Made by a program: the position numbers and the translations under genes
Assembly: GCA_947479995.1 (NCBI GenBank)
Contig: CANKBT010000164.1
Coordinates: 1-6,962 of the forward strand
Origin: Frankiaceae bacterium
GTDB lineage: Bacteria > Actinomycetota > Actinomycetes > Mycobacteriales > SCTD01
DNA: 6,962 bases
Direction: 5' to 3'
Shown here: positions 1-5,327 of the stretch, in pieces
How positions within the stretch are numbered: the first letter of the stretch is position 1
Layout of the letters: each line of letters begins with the position of its first letter
Notes under the pieces: generated by a model
What the model was told of the DNA's origin: nothing
What the model saw: only the letters and a program-made list of their open reading frames with translations
The model's database searches: none

Positions 1-16
1 CGCCGACCGCCTGAGC

Positions 17-31
17 CCGCGCGACGCGCGG
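17..31. terminator. Short perfect GC hairpin, first of a tandem pair
   Basis: CCGCGC (17-22) and GCGCGG (26-31) form a perfect 6-bp stem around the loop GAC; as DNA it is a 15-bp palindrome centred on A24. It lies one base left of the larger hairpin at 33-66. Together they look like a double-hairpin transcription end for a gene whose body is left of the window; a TGA at 12-14 could be that gene's stop, but too little is visible to call a CDS. There is no T-tract, which is common in high-GC actinobacteria. A short all-GC palindrome can also arise by chance at this base composition. Confidence 0.35.
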
Positions 32-32
32 T

Positions 33-66
33 CCCGGCCCGCCTCCTCGACGGGAGGCGGGCCGGG
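33..66. terminator. Strong rho-independent-like hairpin terminator without T-tract
   Basis: The arms 33-46 and 53-66 are perfect reverse complements over 14 bp and enclose the 6-nt loop TCGACG. No T-run follows, so this is the U-less type of actinobacterial terminator. The position, just before a + strand gene with its own Shine-Dalgarno sequence, suggests that it ends transcription of the gene to the left and insulates the gene starting at 118. The hairpin is symmetrical, so it could act on transcription from either side. The structure is read directly from the sequence; the function is inferred. Confidence 0.75.
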
Positions 67-84
67 CGGCACACTGCGACCGCC

Positions 85-101
85 GCCGTGATCTTCACGG
101 C
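85..101 (+). promoter_or_regulatory. 7-bp inverted repeat directly upstream of the Shine-Dalgarno sequence
   Basis: GCCGTGA (85-91) and TCACGGC (95-101) are perfect inverted repeats separated by TCT. The element ends two bases before the AGGAGG at 103-108. It could be a small operator for a dimeric repressor, or a leader hairpin next to the ribosome binding site. It also contains the alternative GTG start at 88, which argues against using that start. No TAnnnT -10 box is visible between 67 and 117, so the promoter for this gene is not identified. Confidence 0.35.
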
Positions 102-102
102 C

Positions 103-108
103 AGGAGG
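103..108 (+). promoter_or_regulatory. Shine-Dalgarno site that fixes the start at 118
   Basis: AGGAGG lies nine bases before the ATG at 118-120. It matches the anti-Shine-Dalgarno sequence well and decides between this ATG and the in-frame GTG at 88, which has no such site at a usable distance. Confidence 0.8.
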
Positions 109-117
109 GGGAGCAGC

Positions 118-567
118 ATGGTCCAGATCGCCGGTCGCGACGTCACGACGCCCGACCTCGCGCTCATCGCGGCAGGTGCGGTGGGCGTCGTCAACCTGTT
201 CCTGCCGTGGTACCGCATCGACTTCGGCTTCGCGTCGGCCTCGGCCAACGCCTTCGACGCGGGCTTCCTCGCCTGGGCGTCGGCGCTGCTCGTCGTCGTC
301 GTCGGCGGCCTGACGGCCGCCAAGGTCTTCGCCGGCCGGGCGCTGCCGAGCAGCGCGCAGATCGGGCCGAACGCCCTGCTGCTGGCGCTGGCCGGCCTCG
401 CCCTCGTGCTGGCCGTGCTGCGCCTGCTCACCGAGAGCAGCGCGACCTTCCTCGGCCTCTACCTCGGCATCGCGCTCGCGGCCGTGCAGACCTTCTTCGC
501 CTTCACCCTGTTCAAGGCCAGCGGCGAGCGCACGCCCGACTTCGGCCGGGGCAGCCCGACGGCCTGA
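118..567 (+). CDS. Small four-helix integral membrane protein, function unknown
   Basis: The product is 149 residues from the ATG at 118. An in-frame GTG at 88 would add ten residues, but AGGAGG sits correctly for 118. Four hydrophobic stretches are visible at about residues 14-31, 47-70, 84-104 and 110-132, so nearly the whole chain is membrane-embedded. The first helix ends in LFLPWYR, a motif I associate with small uncharacterised actinobacterial membrane proteins. The second helix contains a run of four valines. The tail (133-149) is short, polar and probably cytoplasmic. I see no catalytic motif, cofactor site or signal peptide cleavage site. The oxidoreductase gene follows 61 bp later on the same strand with no -10 box between, so the two may share a transcript; this is the only hint about function. 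I do not recognise a named family. Confidence 0.75.
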   Translation: MVQIAGRDVTTPDLALIAAGAVGVVNLFLPWYRIDFGFASASANAFDAGFLAWASALLVVVVGGLTAAKVFAGRALPSSAQIGPNALLLALAGLALVLAVLRLLTESSATFLGLYLGIALAAVQTFFAFTLFKASGERTPDFGRGSPTA

Positions 568-578
568 GGCACGCCTCA
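565..578. repeat. 14-bp palindrome over the stop codon
   Basis: TGAGGC and GCCTCA flank the dinucleotide AC, giving a 6+2+6 DNA dyad whose first three bases are the stop codon of the membrane protein gene. It could be an operator for the downstream oxidoreductase gene, or a weak 5-bp RNA stem with a CACG loop. No -10 box is visible between here and 629, which weakens the operator reading. Confidence 0.25.
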
Positions 579-602
579 CAGCACGGGGCAGCACGGAAGA
601 GC

Positions 603-652
603 CGGGGGCTCGAGGGGTTGGCACAGGCATGAGCCGACTCCTCGAGCCCCTG
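603..652 (+). promoter_or_regulatory. 20-bp RNA stem-loop that places the oxidoreductase start codon in its loop
   Basis: Bases 603-622 pair with 633-652 through 17 Watson-Crick pairs and 3 G-U wobbles (604/651, 616/639, 619/636), with no bulge. The core is an uninterrupted 11-bp inverted repeat, 605-615 with 640-650, containing CTCGAG on each side. The 10-nt loop 623-632 contains the ATG at 629-631. The only purine-rich candidate Shine-Dalgarno, GAGGGG at 612-617, is buried in the stem, and codons 3-8 form most of the other arm. On any transcript starting upstream of 603 this would be expected to hinder initiation. It could act as a translational switch, as a terminator for the gene before it, or as an extended DNA operator. 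The pairing is seen; the role is inferred. Confidence 0.6.
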
Positions 653-1690
653 ACGCTGCGCGGCACGACCGCGCGCAACCGCGCCTGGGTGTCGCCCATG
701 TGCCAGTACTCCTCGGTCGACGGCCGGCTCGGCGACTGGCACCTCGCGCACCTGGGCTCCTTCGCCCGCGGTGGCGCCGGGCTCGTGCTCACCGAGGCCG
801 CGGCCGTCGTGCCCGAGGGCCGCATCACCCCGTACGACGCCGGCCTCTGGGACGACGCGCAGGCCGGTGACTGGGAGCGCGTCGTCGCGCTCGTGCACGC
901 GCAGGGCGCGGCCGCGGGCGTGCAGCTCGCGCACGCCGGGCGCAAGGCGTCGACGACGCGGCCGTGGGACGCGCCCGGCTGGGTGGCGCCCGGCGACGGC
1001 GGCTGGCAGCCGGTCGCGCCCTCGCCGCTCGCCTTCGGCGAGGGGCCGGTGCCGCAGGAGCTGACGGTCGACGGCATCGCCGCCGTGGTGCAGGGCTTCG
1101 CCGACGCGGCGGCCCGCGCGGTCGGCGCCGGCTTCGACGCCGTCGAGGTGCACGCGGCGCACGGCTACCTGCTGCACGAGTTCCTGTCGCCGCTGTCCAA
1201 CACCCGCACCGACGCGTACGGCGGCGACCTGCGGGGCCGCAGCCGCGCGCTGCGCGAGGTGGTCGAGGCGGTGCGCCGGGTGCTGCCGGACCGCACGGCG
1301 CTGCTCGTGCGCGTCTCGGCGACCGACTGGGCCGACGGCGGCTGGGGCGTCGACGAGACGGTCGCGCTGTCGCGCGAGCTCGCCGGGCTGGGCGTCGACC
1401 TCGTCGACGTGTCGAGCGGCGGCAACGTGCCGCACCAGCGCATCGACGTCGGGCCGGGCTACCAGGTGCCGTTCGCGCGCGCGGTGCGCGAGGGCGCCGG
1501 CGTGCCCACCGGCGCGGTCGGGCTCATCACCGAGCCGGCGCAGGCCGAGCAGGTGCTGCGCGACGGCGCGGCCGACGTCGTGCTGCTGGCGCGGGCGCTG
1601 CTCCGCGAGCCGCACTGGGTGCTGCGCGCGGCGCAGGAGCTGCGCGGCGGCGACGGGCTCGTGCCCGTGCAGTACGCCCGCGCCTACTAG
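629..1690 (+). CDS. Old Yellow Enzyme family NAD(P)H:flavin oxidoreductase (YqjM/NamA-like)
   Basis: This is a cytoplasmic FMN enzyme that should use NAD(P)H to reduce activated C=C bonds of alpha,beta-unsaturated carbonyl compounds. The physiological substrate is unknown. The 353 residues match the usual single (beta/alpha)8-barrel. Hallmarks of the YqjM (thermophilic-like) class are visible: PMCQYS with Cys25 and Tyr27 near the flavin; QLAHAGRKA (99-107); HAAHGY (175-180) with substrate-anchoring His175 and His178 and Tyr180; the barrel motif HEFLSPLSNTRTDAYGG (183-199); Arg228 in LLVRVS; and GLI and LLARALLREP (298-300, 319-328) at the FMN phosphate end. The C-terminus QYARAY resembles the end of YqjM, where an arginine reaches into the neighbouring subunit's active site, so Arg351 is the likely counterpart. 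The ATG at 629 gives the conserved N-terminus; the ribosome site is weak and lies in a stem. The gene is convergent with the NUDIX gene and shares its stop bases. The family is secure; the substrate is not. Confidence 0.93.
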   Translation: MSRLLEPLTLRGTTARNRAWVSPMCQYSSVDGRLGDWHLAHLGSFARGGAGLVLTEAAAVVPEGRITPYDAGLWDDAQAGDWERVVALVHAQGAAAGVQLAHAGRKASTTRPWDAPGWVAPGDGGWQPVAPSPLAFGEGPVPQELTVDGIAAVVQGFADAAARAVGAGFDAVEVHAAHGYLLHEFLSPLSNTRTDAYGGDLRGRSRALREVVEAVRRVLPDRTALLVRVSATDWADGGWGVDETVALSRELAGLGVDLVDVSSGGNVPHQRIDVGPGYQVPFARAVREGAGVPTGAVGLITEPAQAEQVLRDGAADVVLLARALLREPHWVLRAAQELRGGDGLVPVQYARAY

Positions 1691-2154
1691 CCGAGCAGCG
1701 CGCGCAGCCGGTCGACGAAGGGCCGCTGGCTCGCGGTCAGCAGGGCCTGCGCCTCGTCGAGGCCGCACCACGCCGCCCGGTCGAGCTCGGGGAAGGACTG
1801 CACGCGGCCCGACCGCGGCGGCCACTCCATCTCGAAGGGGCTGCTGACGAGCGGGCCGCTCACGTCGAGGTCGCCCTCCTGCGCCCAGACGGCGACGACC
1901 TTGCCGCTGCGCAGGCGCACCTCGCCGAGCGGCACCGGCTCGCCGTCGGGCGCCGGCGCGCCGAGCTCCTCGGCGAACTCGCGGCGCGCGGCGGCGAGCG
2001 GCGGCTCGTCGGGCGGGTGCTCGCCCTTCGGCACGCTCCACACGCCCTCGTCCCTGCGGGCGAACAGCGGGCCGCCCGGGTGGCCGAGGAGCACCTGCAC
2101 GCCGTCCGGGACGCGGCGCCACAGCAGCAGCCCCGCCGAGCGCACACCGCTCAC
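1687..2154 (-). CDS. NUDIX hydrolase, COG4119-type predicted NTP pyrophosphohydrolase
   Basis: The product is 155 residues from a GTG at 2154-2152. A complete NUDIX box GX5EX7REUXEEXGU spans residues 44-66: Gly44, Glu50, Arg58-Glu59, Glu62-Glu63 and Gly65. Its glutamates should bind the Mg2+ used to hydrolyse a nucleoside diphosphate linked to another group. SAGLLLWRR near the start, HPGGPLFARRDEGVWSVPKG before the box, and the FEMEWPPRSG and FPELDRAAW segments after it fit the COG4119 group, whose substrate I do not know. The stop of the GH65 gene overlaps this start as GTGA. No Shine-Dalgarno sequence is visible upstream, so translation probably depends on ribosomes finishing GH65. An in-frame GTG at 2145 is an alternative. 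A link to nucleotide sugar or phosphosugar housekeeping is only inferred from the operon. Confidence 0.9.
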   Translation of the reverse strand: MSGVRSAGLLLWRRVPDGVQVLLGHPGGPLFARRDEGVWSVPKGEHPPDEPPLAAARREFAEELGAPAPDGEPVPLGEVRLRSGKVVAVWAQEGDLDVSGPLVSSPFEMEWPPRSGRVQSFPELDRAAWCGLDEAQALLTASQRPFVDRLRALLG

Positions 2155-4508
2155 AGCTGGTCGCGCGGCACGGGCTCGCGGCCCGGCGGCTGCACCGGAC
2201 GGGGCAGCAGCGGCTCGCGCGCGCGCAGCGGGCGCTCGACCGGCTCGGCCGTCGTCACCTCGACCTCCTCGCCGGCGAGCAGCACGCGCAGCCGGCCGTC
2301 CTCGCCGTCGCGCAGCGACACGCGGACGCGCTCGTGGTCGACCTCGACGAGCACGCGCATGCCCTGGCGGCGCAGCCGGAACGACAGCGCGTCGATGCCC
2401 TGCGGCAGCGCGGGGTCGAGCGACAGCACCTCGCCGGCCTCGCGCAGGCCGCCGAAGCCCTCGACGACCGTCGACCACGACCCCGCGAGCGAGGCCATGT
2501 GCAGGCCGTCCTTGGTGTTGTGGTGCAGGTCGCGCAGGTCGACGAGCGCCGCCTCGTGCGCGTAGTCGTGGGCCAGCTCGAGGTGGCCCACCTGCGCGCA
2601 GACCACCGACTGCGTGCACGCCGACAGCGAGGAGTCGCGCACGGTGATGCGCTCGTAGTAGTCGACGTCCCGCGCGGCCTGCTCGGGCGTGAAGCCCTCC
2701 GGGCACCAGTGCAGCGCGAGCACCAGGTCGACCTGCTTGAGCACCTGCTTGCGGTAGAGCTGCACGTACGGCGCGTGCAGCATGAGCGGGTAGCGCCCCC
2801 GGAACTCCTCGAACGGCCAGACGGCGTAGTCGGTGTAGCCCTCGCTGTTGGGGTGCACGCCGAGCCGCTCGTCGTACGGCACGTGCACGTGGTCGGCCGC
2901 CTCCTGCCACGCGGCGAGCTCCTCGGGGCGCACGCCGAGCGCGTCGACGAGGTCGGGCTGGCGGCCGCACGCGGCGACCGCGGCGCGCAGGTTGCGCGCG
3001 GCCATGAGGTTGGTGAAGACGTTGTCGTCGGCGACGGCGCTGTACTCGTCCGGGCCGGTGACGCCGTCGACGTGCCACACGCCGTCGGCGGTGTGGTGGC
3101 CGAGCGAGACCCACAGCCGTGCGGTCTCGACGAGCAGCTCGAGCCCGACCTCGCGCTCGAGCGCCTCGTCGCCGGTGATGACGCGGTAGCGCTCGAAGGC
3201 GTAGGCGATGACCGCGTCGAGGTGGAAGGCGGCGGTGCCCGCCGGCCAGTACGCGGACGTCTCCTGCCCGCGGATCGTGCGCCACGGGAAGGCCGCGCCC
3301 CGGAGGCCGAGCGTGCGCGCGCGGTCCTTCGCCAGGTCGAGGATCGAGTGCCGCCAGCGCAGCGCGTCGGCGGCGGCCTGCGGCACCGTGTAGGCGAGCA
3401 CCGGCAGCACGAAGCCCTCGGTGTCCCAGAACGCGTGGCCGTCGTAGCCCGGCCCGGTGAGCCCCTTGGCGGGCAGCGCGCGGCGCTCGGCGCGCGCCCC
3501 GGCCTGCAGCACGTGGAACAGCGCGAAGCGCACCGCCTGCTGCAGCACCGGGTCGCCGTGCACCTCGACGTCGGCGGCGTCCCAGAAGTCGTCGAGGTAC
3601 TCGCGCTGGCTCTGCAGCAGGCCGTCCCAGCCCGAGTAGCGGGCGCCGTGCAGCGCCGCGGCCGCCTGGTCGCGCACGGCCTCCGGCGAGCGCTGCGAGC
3701 TCCAGCCGTACGACAGCAGCTTGACGAGCGTGAGCGTCTGGCCGGGCTCGAGCGTCGTGACGACCGTGGTGCGCGCCCAGTCCTCGCGCACGTCGGTCTC
3801 CTCCACGACGCGCCCCTCGCAGGTCACGACGTGGTCCATGCCGGCCGCCATGAGCAGGCCGCTGCGGCGCGTGCGGTGCAGCAGCAGCGCGCCGTGCTGC
3901 TCGGTGTCCTGGCCGACCGCGACGAGCGGGCGGTCGAGCGCCGCGGCGACGCGCGGGTCCTTCGACGTGACGGGCACGGCCTCGTTCGCGACCAGCTCGC
4001 TCTGCAGGATGATCCGCACGGGCGCGCCGACGGCGGTCACCTCGTAGCGGACCGCGGCGATCGCGCGGTGCACGAACGACACCAGCCGCGTCGACCGCAC
4101 CTGCACGCGGCTGCCGGCCGGCGAGCGCCAGTCGGCGGTGCGGCGCAGCACGCCGGCGCGCAGGTCGAGCACGCGCTCGTGCGACAGCAGCTCGCCGTAG
4201 CGCACGTCGAACGGCTCGTCGTCGACGAGCAGCCGCACGACCTTGCCGTTGGTGACGTTGACGACCGTCTGGCCCTCCTCGGGGTAGCCGTAGCCGGCCT
4301 CCGCGTAGGGCAGCGGGCGCTCCTCGTAGAAGGAGTTGAGGTAGGTGCCCGGCGTCTCGTGCGGCTCGCCCTCGTCGAGGTTGCCGCGCAGCCCGATGTG
4401 GCCGTTCGACAGCGCGAAGACCGACTCGGCCTGCGCGGCGACGTCGAGGTCGAGGGCCGGCTCGCGCACGGCCCACGGCTCGACCGGGAACGTCGACGAG
4501 CCGATCAC
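2151..4508 (-). CDS. Glycoside hydrolase family 65 disaccharide phosphorylase (trehalose/maltose/kojibiose type)
   Basis: This cytoplasmic inverting phosphorylase should cleave an alpha-glucosyl disaccharide with phosphate, releasing beta-glucose 1-phosphate. The 785 residues match the family. The order is an N-terminal beta-sandwich (about 1-270), a linker, the catalytic (alpha/alpha)6 barrel (about 320-690) and a small C-terminal beta-sandwich (about 693-755), then a Pro/Arg-rich tail. Visible motifs are ALSNGHIGLRGN (32-43), GHAFWDTEGF (357-366), RTIRGQETSAYWPAGTAAFH (410-429), the catalytic segment TGPDEY with Glu488 as the probable general acid, the conserved KQVLKQVD (587-594), DSSLS (625-629) and NTKDGLHMASLAGSW (664-678). 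The last two fit phosphate-binding regions of phosphorylases. The start is GTG at 4508-4506 with GGAG eight bases upstream, overlapping the mutase stop as GTGA. The neighbouring beta-phosphoglucomutase supports phosphorolysis over hydrolysis. Trehalose, maltose, kojibiose, nigerose or glucosylglycerol-type substrates cannot be distinguished by eye. Confidence 0.94.
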   Translation of the reverse strand: MIGSSTFPVEPWAVREPALDLDVAAQAESVFALSNGHIGLRGNLDEGEPHETPGTYLNSFYEERPLPYAEAGYGYPEEGQTVVNVTNGKVVRLLVDDEPFDVRYGELLSHERVLDLRAGVLRRTADWRSPAGSRVQVRSTRLVSFVHRAIAAVRYEVTAVGAPVRIILQSELVANEAVPVTSKDPRVAAALDRPLVAVGQDTEQHGALLLHRTRRSGLLMAAGMDHVVTCEGRVVEETDVREDWARTTVVTTLEPGQTLTLVKLLSYGWSSQRSPEAVRDQAAAALHGARYSGWDGLLQSQREYLDDFWDAADVEVHGDPVLQQAVRFALFHVLQAGARAERRALPAKGLTGPGYDGHAFWDTEGFVLPVLAYTVPQAAADALRWRHSILDLAKDRARTLGLRGAAFPWRTIRGQETSAYWPAGTAAFHLDAVIAYAFERYRVITGDEALEREVGLELLVETARLWVSLGHHTADGVWHVDGVTGPDEYSAVADDNVFTNLMAARNLRAAVAACGRQPDLVDALGVRPEELAAWQEAADHVHVPYDERLGVHPNSEGYTDYAVWPFEEFRGRYPLMLHAPYVQLYRKQVLKQVDLVLALHWCPEGFTPEQAARDVDYYERITVRDSSLSACTQSVVCAQVGHLELAHDYAHEAALVDLRDLHHNTKDGLHMASLAGSWSTVVEGFGGLREAGEVLSLDPALPQGIDALSFRLRRQGMRVLVEVDHERVRVSLRDGEDGRLRVLLAGEEVEVTTAEPVERPLRAREPLLPRPVQPPGREPVPRDQL

Positions 4509-5230
4509 AGCAGCTGCTCCAGGTCGGTGACGACGACGTCCGCGCCGCGCTCGCGCAGGGCGTCGGCCTGCCCGACGCGGTCGACGCCGACGACGAAGCC
4601 GAAGGCCCCGGCGCGCCCGGCCTCGACGCCGGCGAGCGCGTCCTCGAAGACCGCGGCCTGCGCCGGCTCGACGCCGAGCATCGCGGCGGCCCGCAGGAAG
4701 GTGTCGGGGGCCGGCTTGCCCGGCAGGCGCTCCTCGCGCGCGACGACGCCGTCGACGCGCAGCTCCACGTCGGGCGCCAGGCCGGTCACCTCGAGCACCT
4801 GCGCGGTGTTGGCGCTGCTGGAGACGACGGCCCGGCGCAGCCCCGCCTCGCGGGCGGCCGCGAGGTAGCGGCGGCTGCCCTCGAACACCGCGACGCCGTC
4901 CTGCTCGATGGTGCGCAGCAGCAGCGCGTTCTTGCGGTTGCCGACGCCGTGCACGGTCGGGGCGCCCGGCGCGTCGTCGGGGTCGCCCTCGGGCAGCTCG
5001 ACGCCCCGGCTGGCCAGGAAGCTGCGCACGCCGTCCTCGCGCTTCTTGCCGTCGACGTAGCGCTCGTAGTCGGGCCCGGGGTCGAAGGGCGTGAAGCCCT
5101 CGCCGTCGCGGGCTCGCAGCAGCTCGTCGAAGGTGGCCTTCCAGGCGCGGTTGTGCACCGACGCGGTGTCGGTGAGGACGCCGTCGAGGTCGAACAGGCA
5201 GGCGGTCACGCCGTCGGGGAGTCCGAGCAC
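4505..5230 (-). CDS. pgmB: Beta-phosphoglucomutase, HAD superfamily
   Basis: The enzyme should isomerise beta-glucose 1-phosphate to glucose 6-phosphate through an aspartyl phosphate and beta-glucose 1,6-bisphosphate. It has 241 residues. All four HAD motifs are present: FDLDGVLTDT with nucleophile Asp14 and acid/base Asp16, Ser137 in VVSSSANT, Lys172 in GKPAPD, and Glu196-Asp197 in FEDALAG. By alignment from memory with the Lactococcus enzyme (D8, D10, T16, H20, R49, S114, K145, E169, D170), Thr22, His26 and Arg64 also match. The cap segment VDGKKREDGV (59-68) resembles the mycobacterial-type enzyme. The GTG start at 5230-5228 has GAGGAG five bases upstream. It is the first gene of the operon, and its stop overlaps the GH65 start in GTGA. 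The pairing with GH65 makes the mutase call much firmer than the HAD fold alone would. Confidence 0.93.
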   Translation of the reverse strand: MLGLPDGVTACLFDLDGVLTDTASVHNRAWKATFDELLRARDGEGFTPFDPGPDYERYVDGKKREDGVRSFLASRGVELPEGDPDDAPGAPTVHGVGNRKNALLLRTIEQDGVAVFEGSRRYLAAAREAGLRRAVVSSSANTAQVLEVTGLAPDVELRVDGVVAREERLPGKPAPDTFLRAAAMLGVEPAQAAVFEDALAGVEAGRAGAFGFVVGVDRVGQADALRERGADVVVTDLEQLL

Positions 5231-5235
5231 GGTCG

Positions 5236-5241
5236 CTCCTC
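5236..5241 (-). promoter_or_regulatory. Shine-Dalgarno site of the phosphorylase operon
   Basis: On the minus strand GAGGAG is followed by CGACC and then the GTG start at 5230. The spacing is short but usable and supports this GTG as the first codon of the mutase. A weak -10-like TAGGGC lies further upstream on the same strand (5269-5264), without a recognisable -35 box. Confidence 0.6.
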
Positions 5242-5271
5242 AGCAGGGGGCAGGTCGACGGTCGCCCTACC

Positions 5272-5287
5272 CACGGCGGTCACCGTG
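5272..5287. promoter_or_regulatory. Imperfect dyad in the divergent intergenic region, possible operator
   Basis: CACGG (5272-5276) and CCGTG (5283-5287) are inverted repeats, with a nested 9-bp palindrome CGGTCACCG at 5277-5285. The element lies near the middle of the 97-bp gap between the mutase and helicase starts, just upstream of the weak minus-strand -10-like sequence. A regulator of the sugar operon could bind here. It does not match an operator motif that I recognise, and the arms are short. Confidence 0.22.
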
Positions 5288-5311
5288 CCACGCCTGGCCG
5301 CGGGCAGCGCC

Positions 5312-5317
5312 TAGGCT
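5312..5317 (+). promoter_or_regulatory. -10 element of a probable leaderless helicase promoter
   Basis: TAGGCT fits the actinobacterial TAnnnT -10 pattern and ends ten bases before the ATG at 5328. A start site about seven bases downstream of the element would fall within a few bases of the ATG. The mRNA would then be leaderless or nearly so, which fits the lack of a Shine-Dalgarno sequence. No clear -35 box is visible about 17 bp upstream. Confidence 0.5.
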
Positions 5318-5327
5318 GGTGCGCGAG

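Noticed and set aside
88..117. A GTG start at 88 for the membrane protein, adding ten residues
   Set aside because: There is no Shine-Dalgarno sequence at a usable distance, the codon lies inside an inverted repeat, and AGGAGG is placed correctly for the ATG at 118.
290..304. Five tandem TCG units in the membrane protein gene
   Set aside because: They encode the valine run of the second membrane helix with the preferred codon GTC. Similar short GTC runs occur in the helicase, so there is no reason to call a phase-variable repeat.
1653..1668. A 6-bp stem with a TCGT loop near the 3' end of the oxidoreductase gene, as a possible terminator
   Set aside because: The stem is short, inside the coding region, and of a kind expected by chance at this GC content; no T-run follows.
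512..2122. A 536-codon minus-strand open frame across the oxidoreductase and the NUDIX gene
   Set aside because: It overlaps two genes with clear conserved motifs in other frames, and its translation is Arg/Ala/Pro-rich without domain features.
964..2565. A 533-codon + strand open frame through the oxidoreductase and into the GH65 gene
   Set aside because: The product is an almost pure Arg/Ala/Gly/Pro repeat, typical of an out-of-frame reading of a high-GC gene.
2334..4868. An 844-codon + strand open frame antisense to the GH65 and mutase genes
   Set aside because: Very high GC makes long stop-free antisense frames common. The translation is low-complexity and rich in Arg, Ala, Val and Glu with no recognisable domain, while the minus strand carries clear GH65 and HAD motifs.
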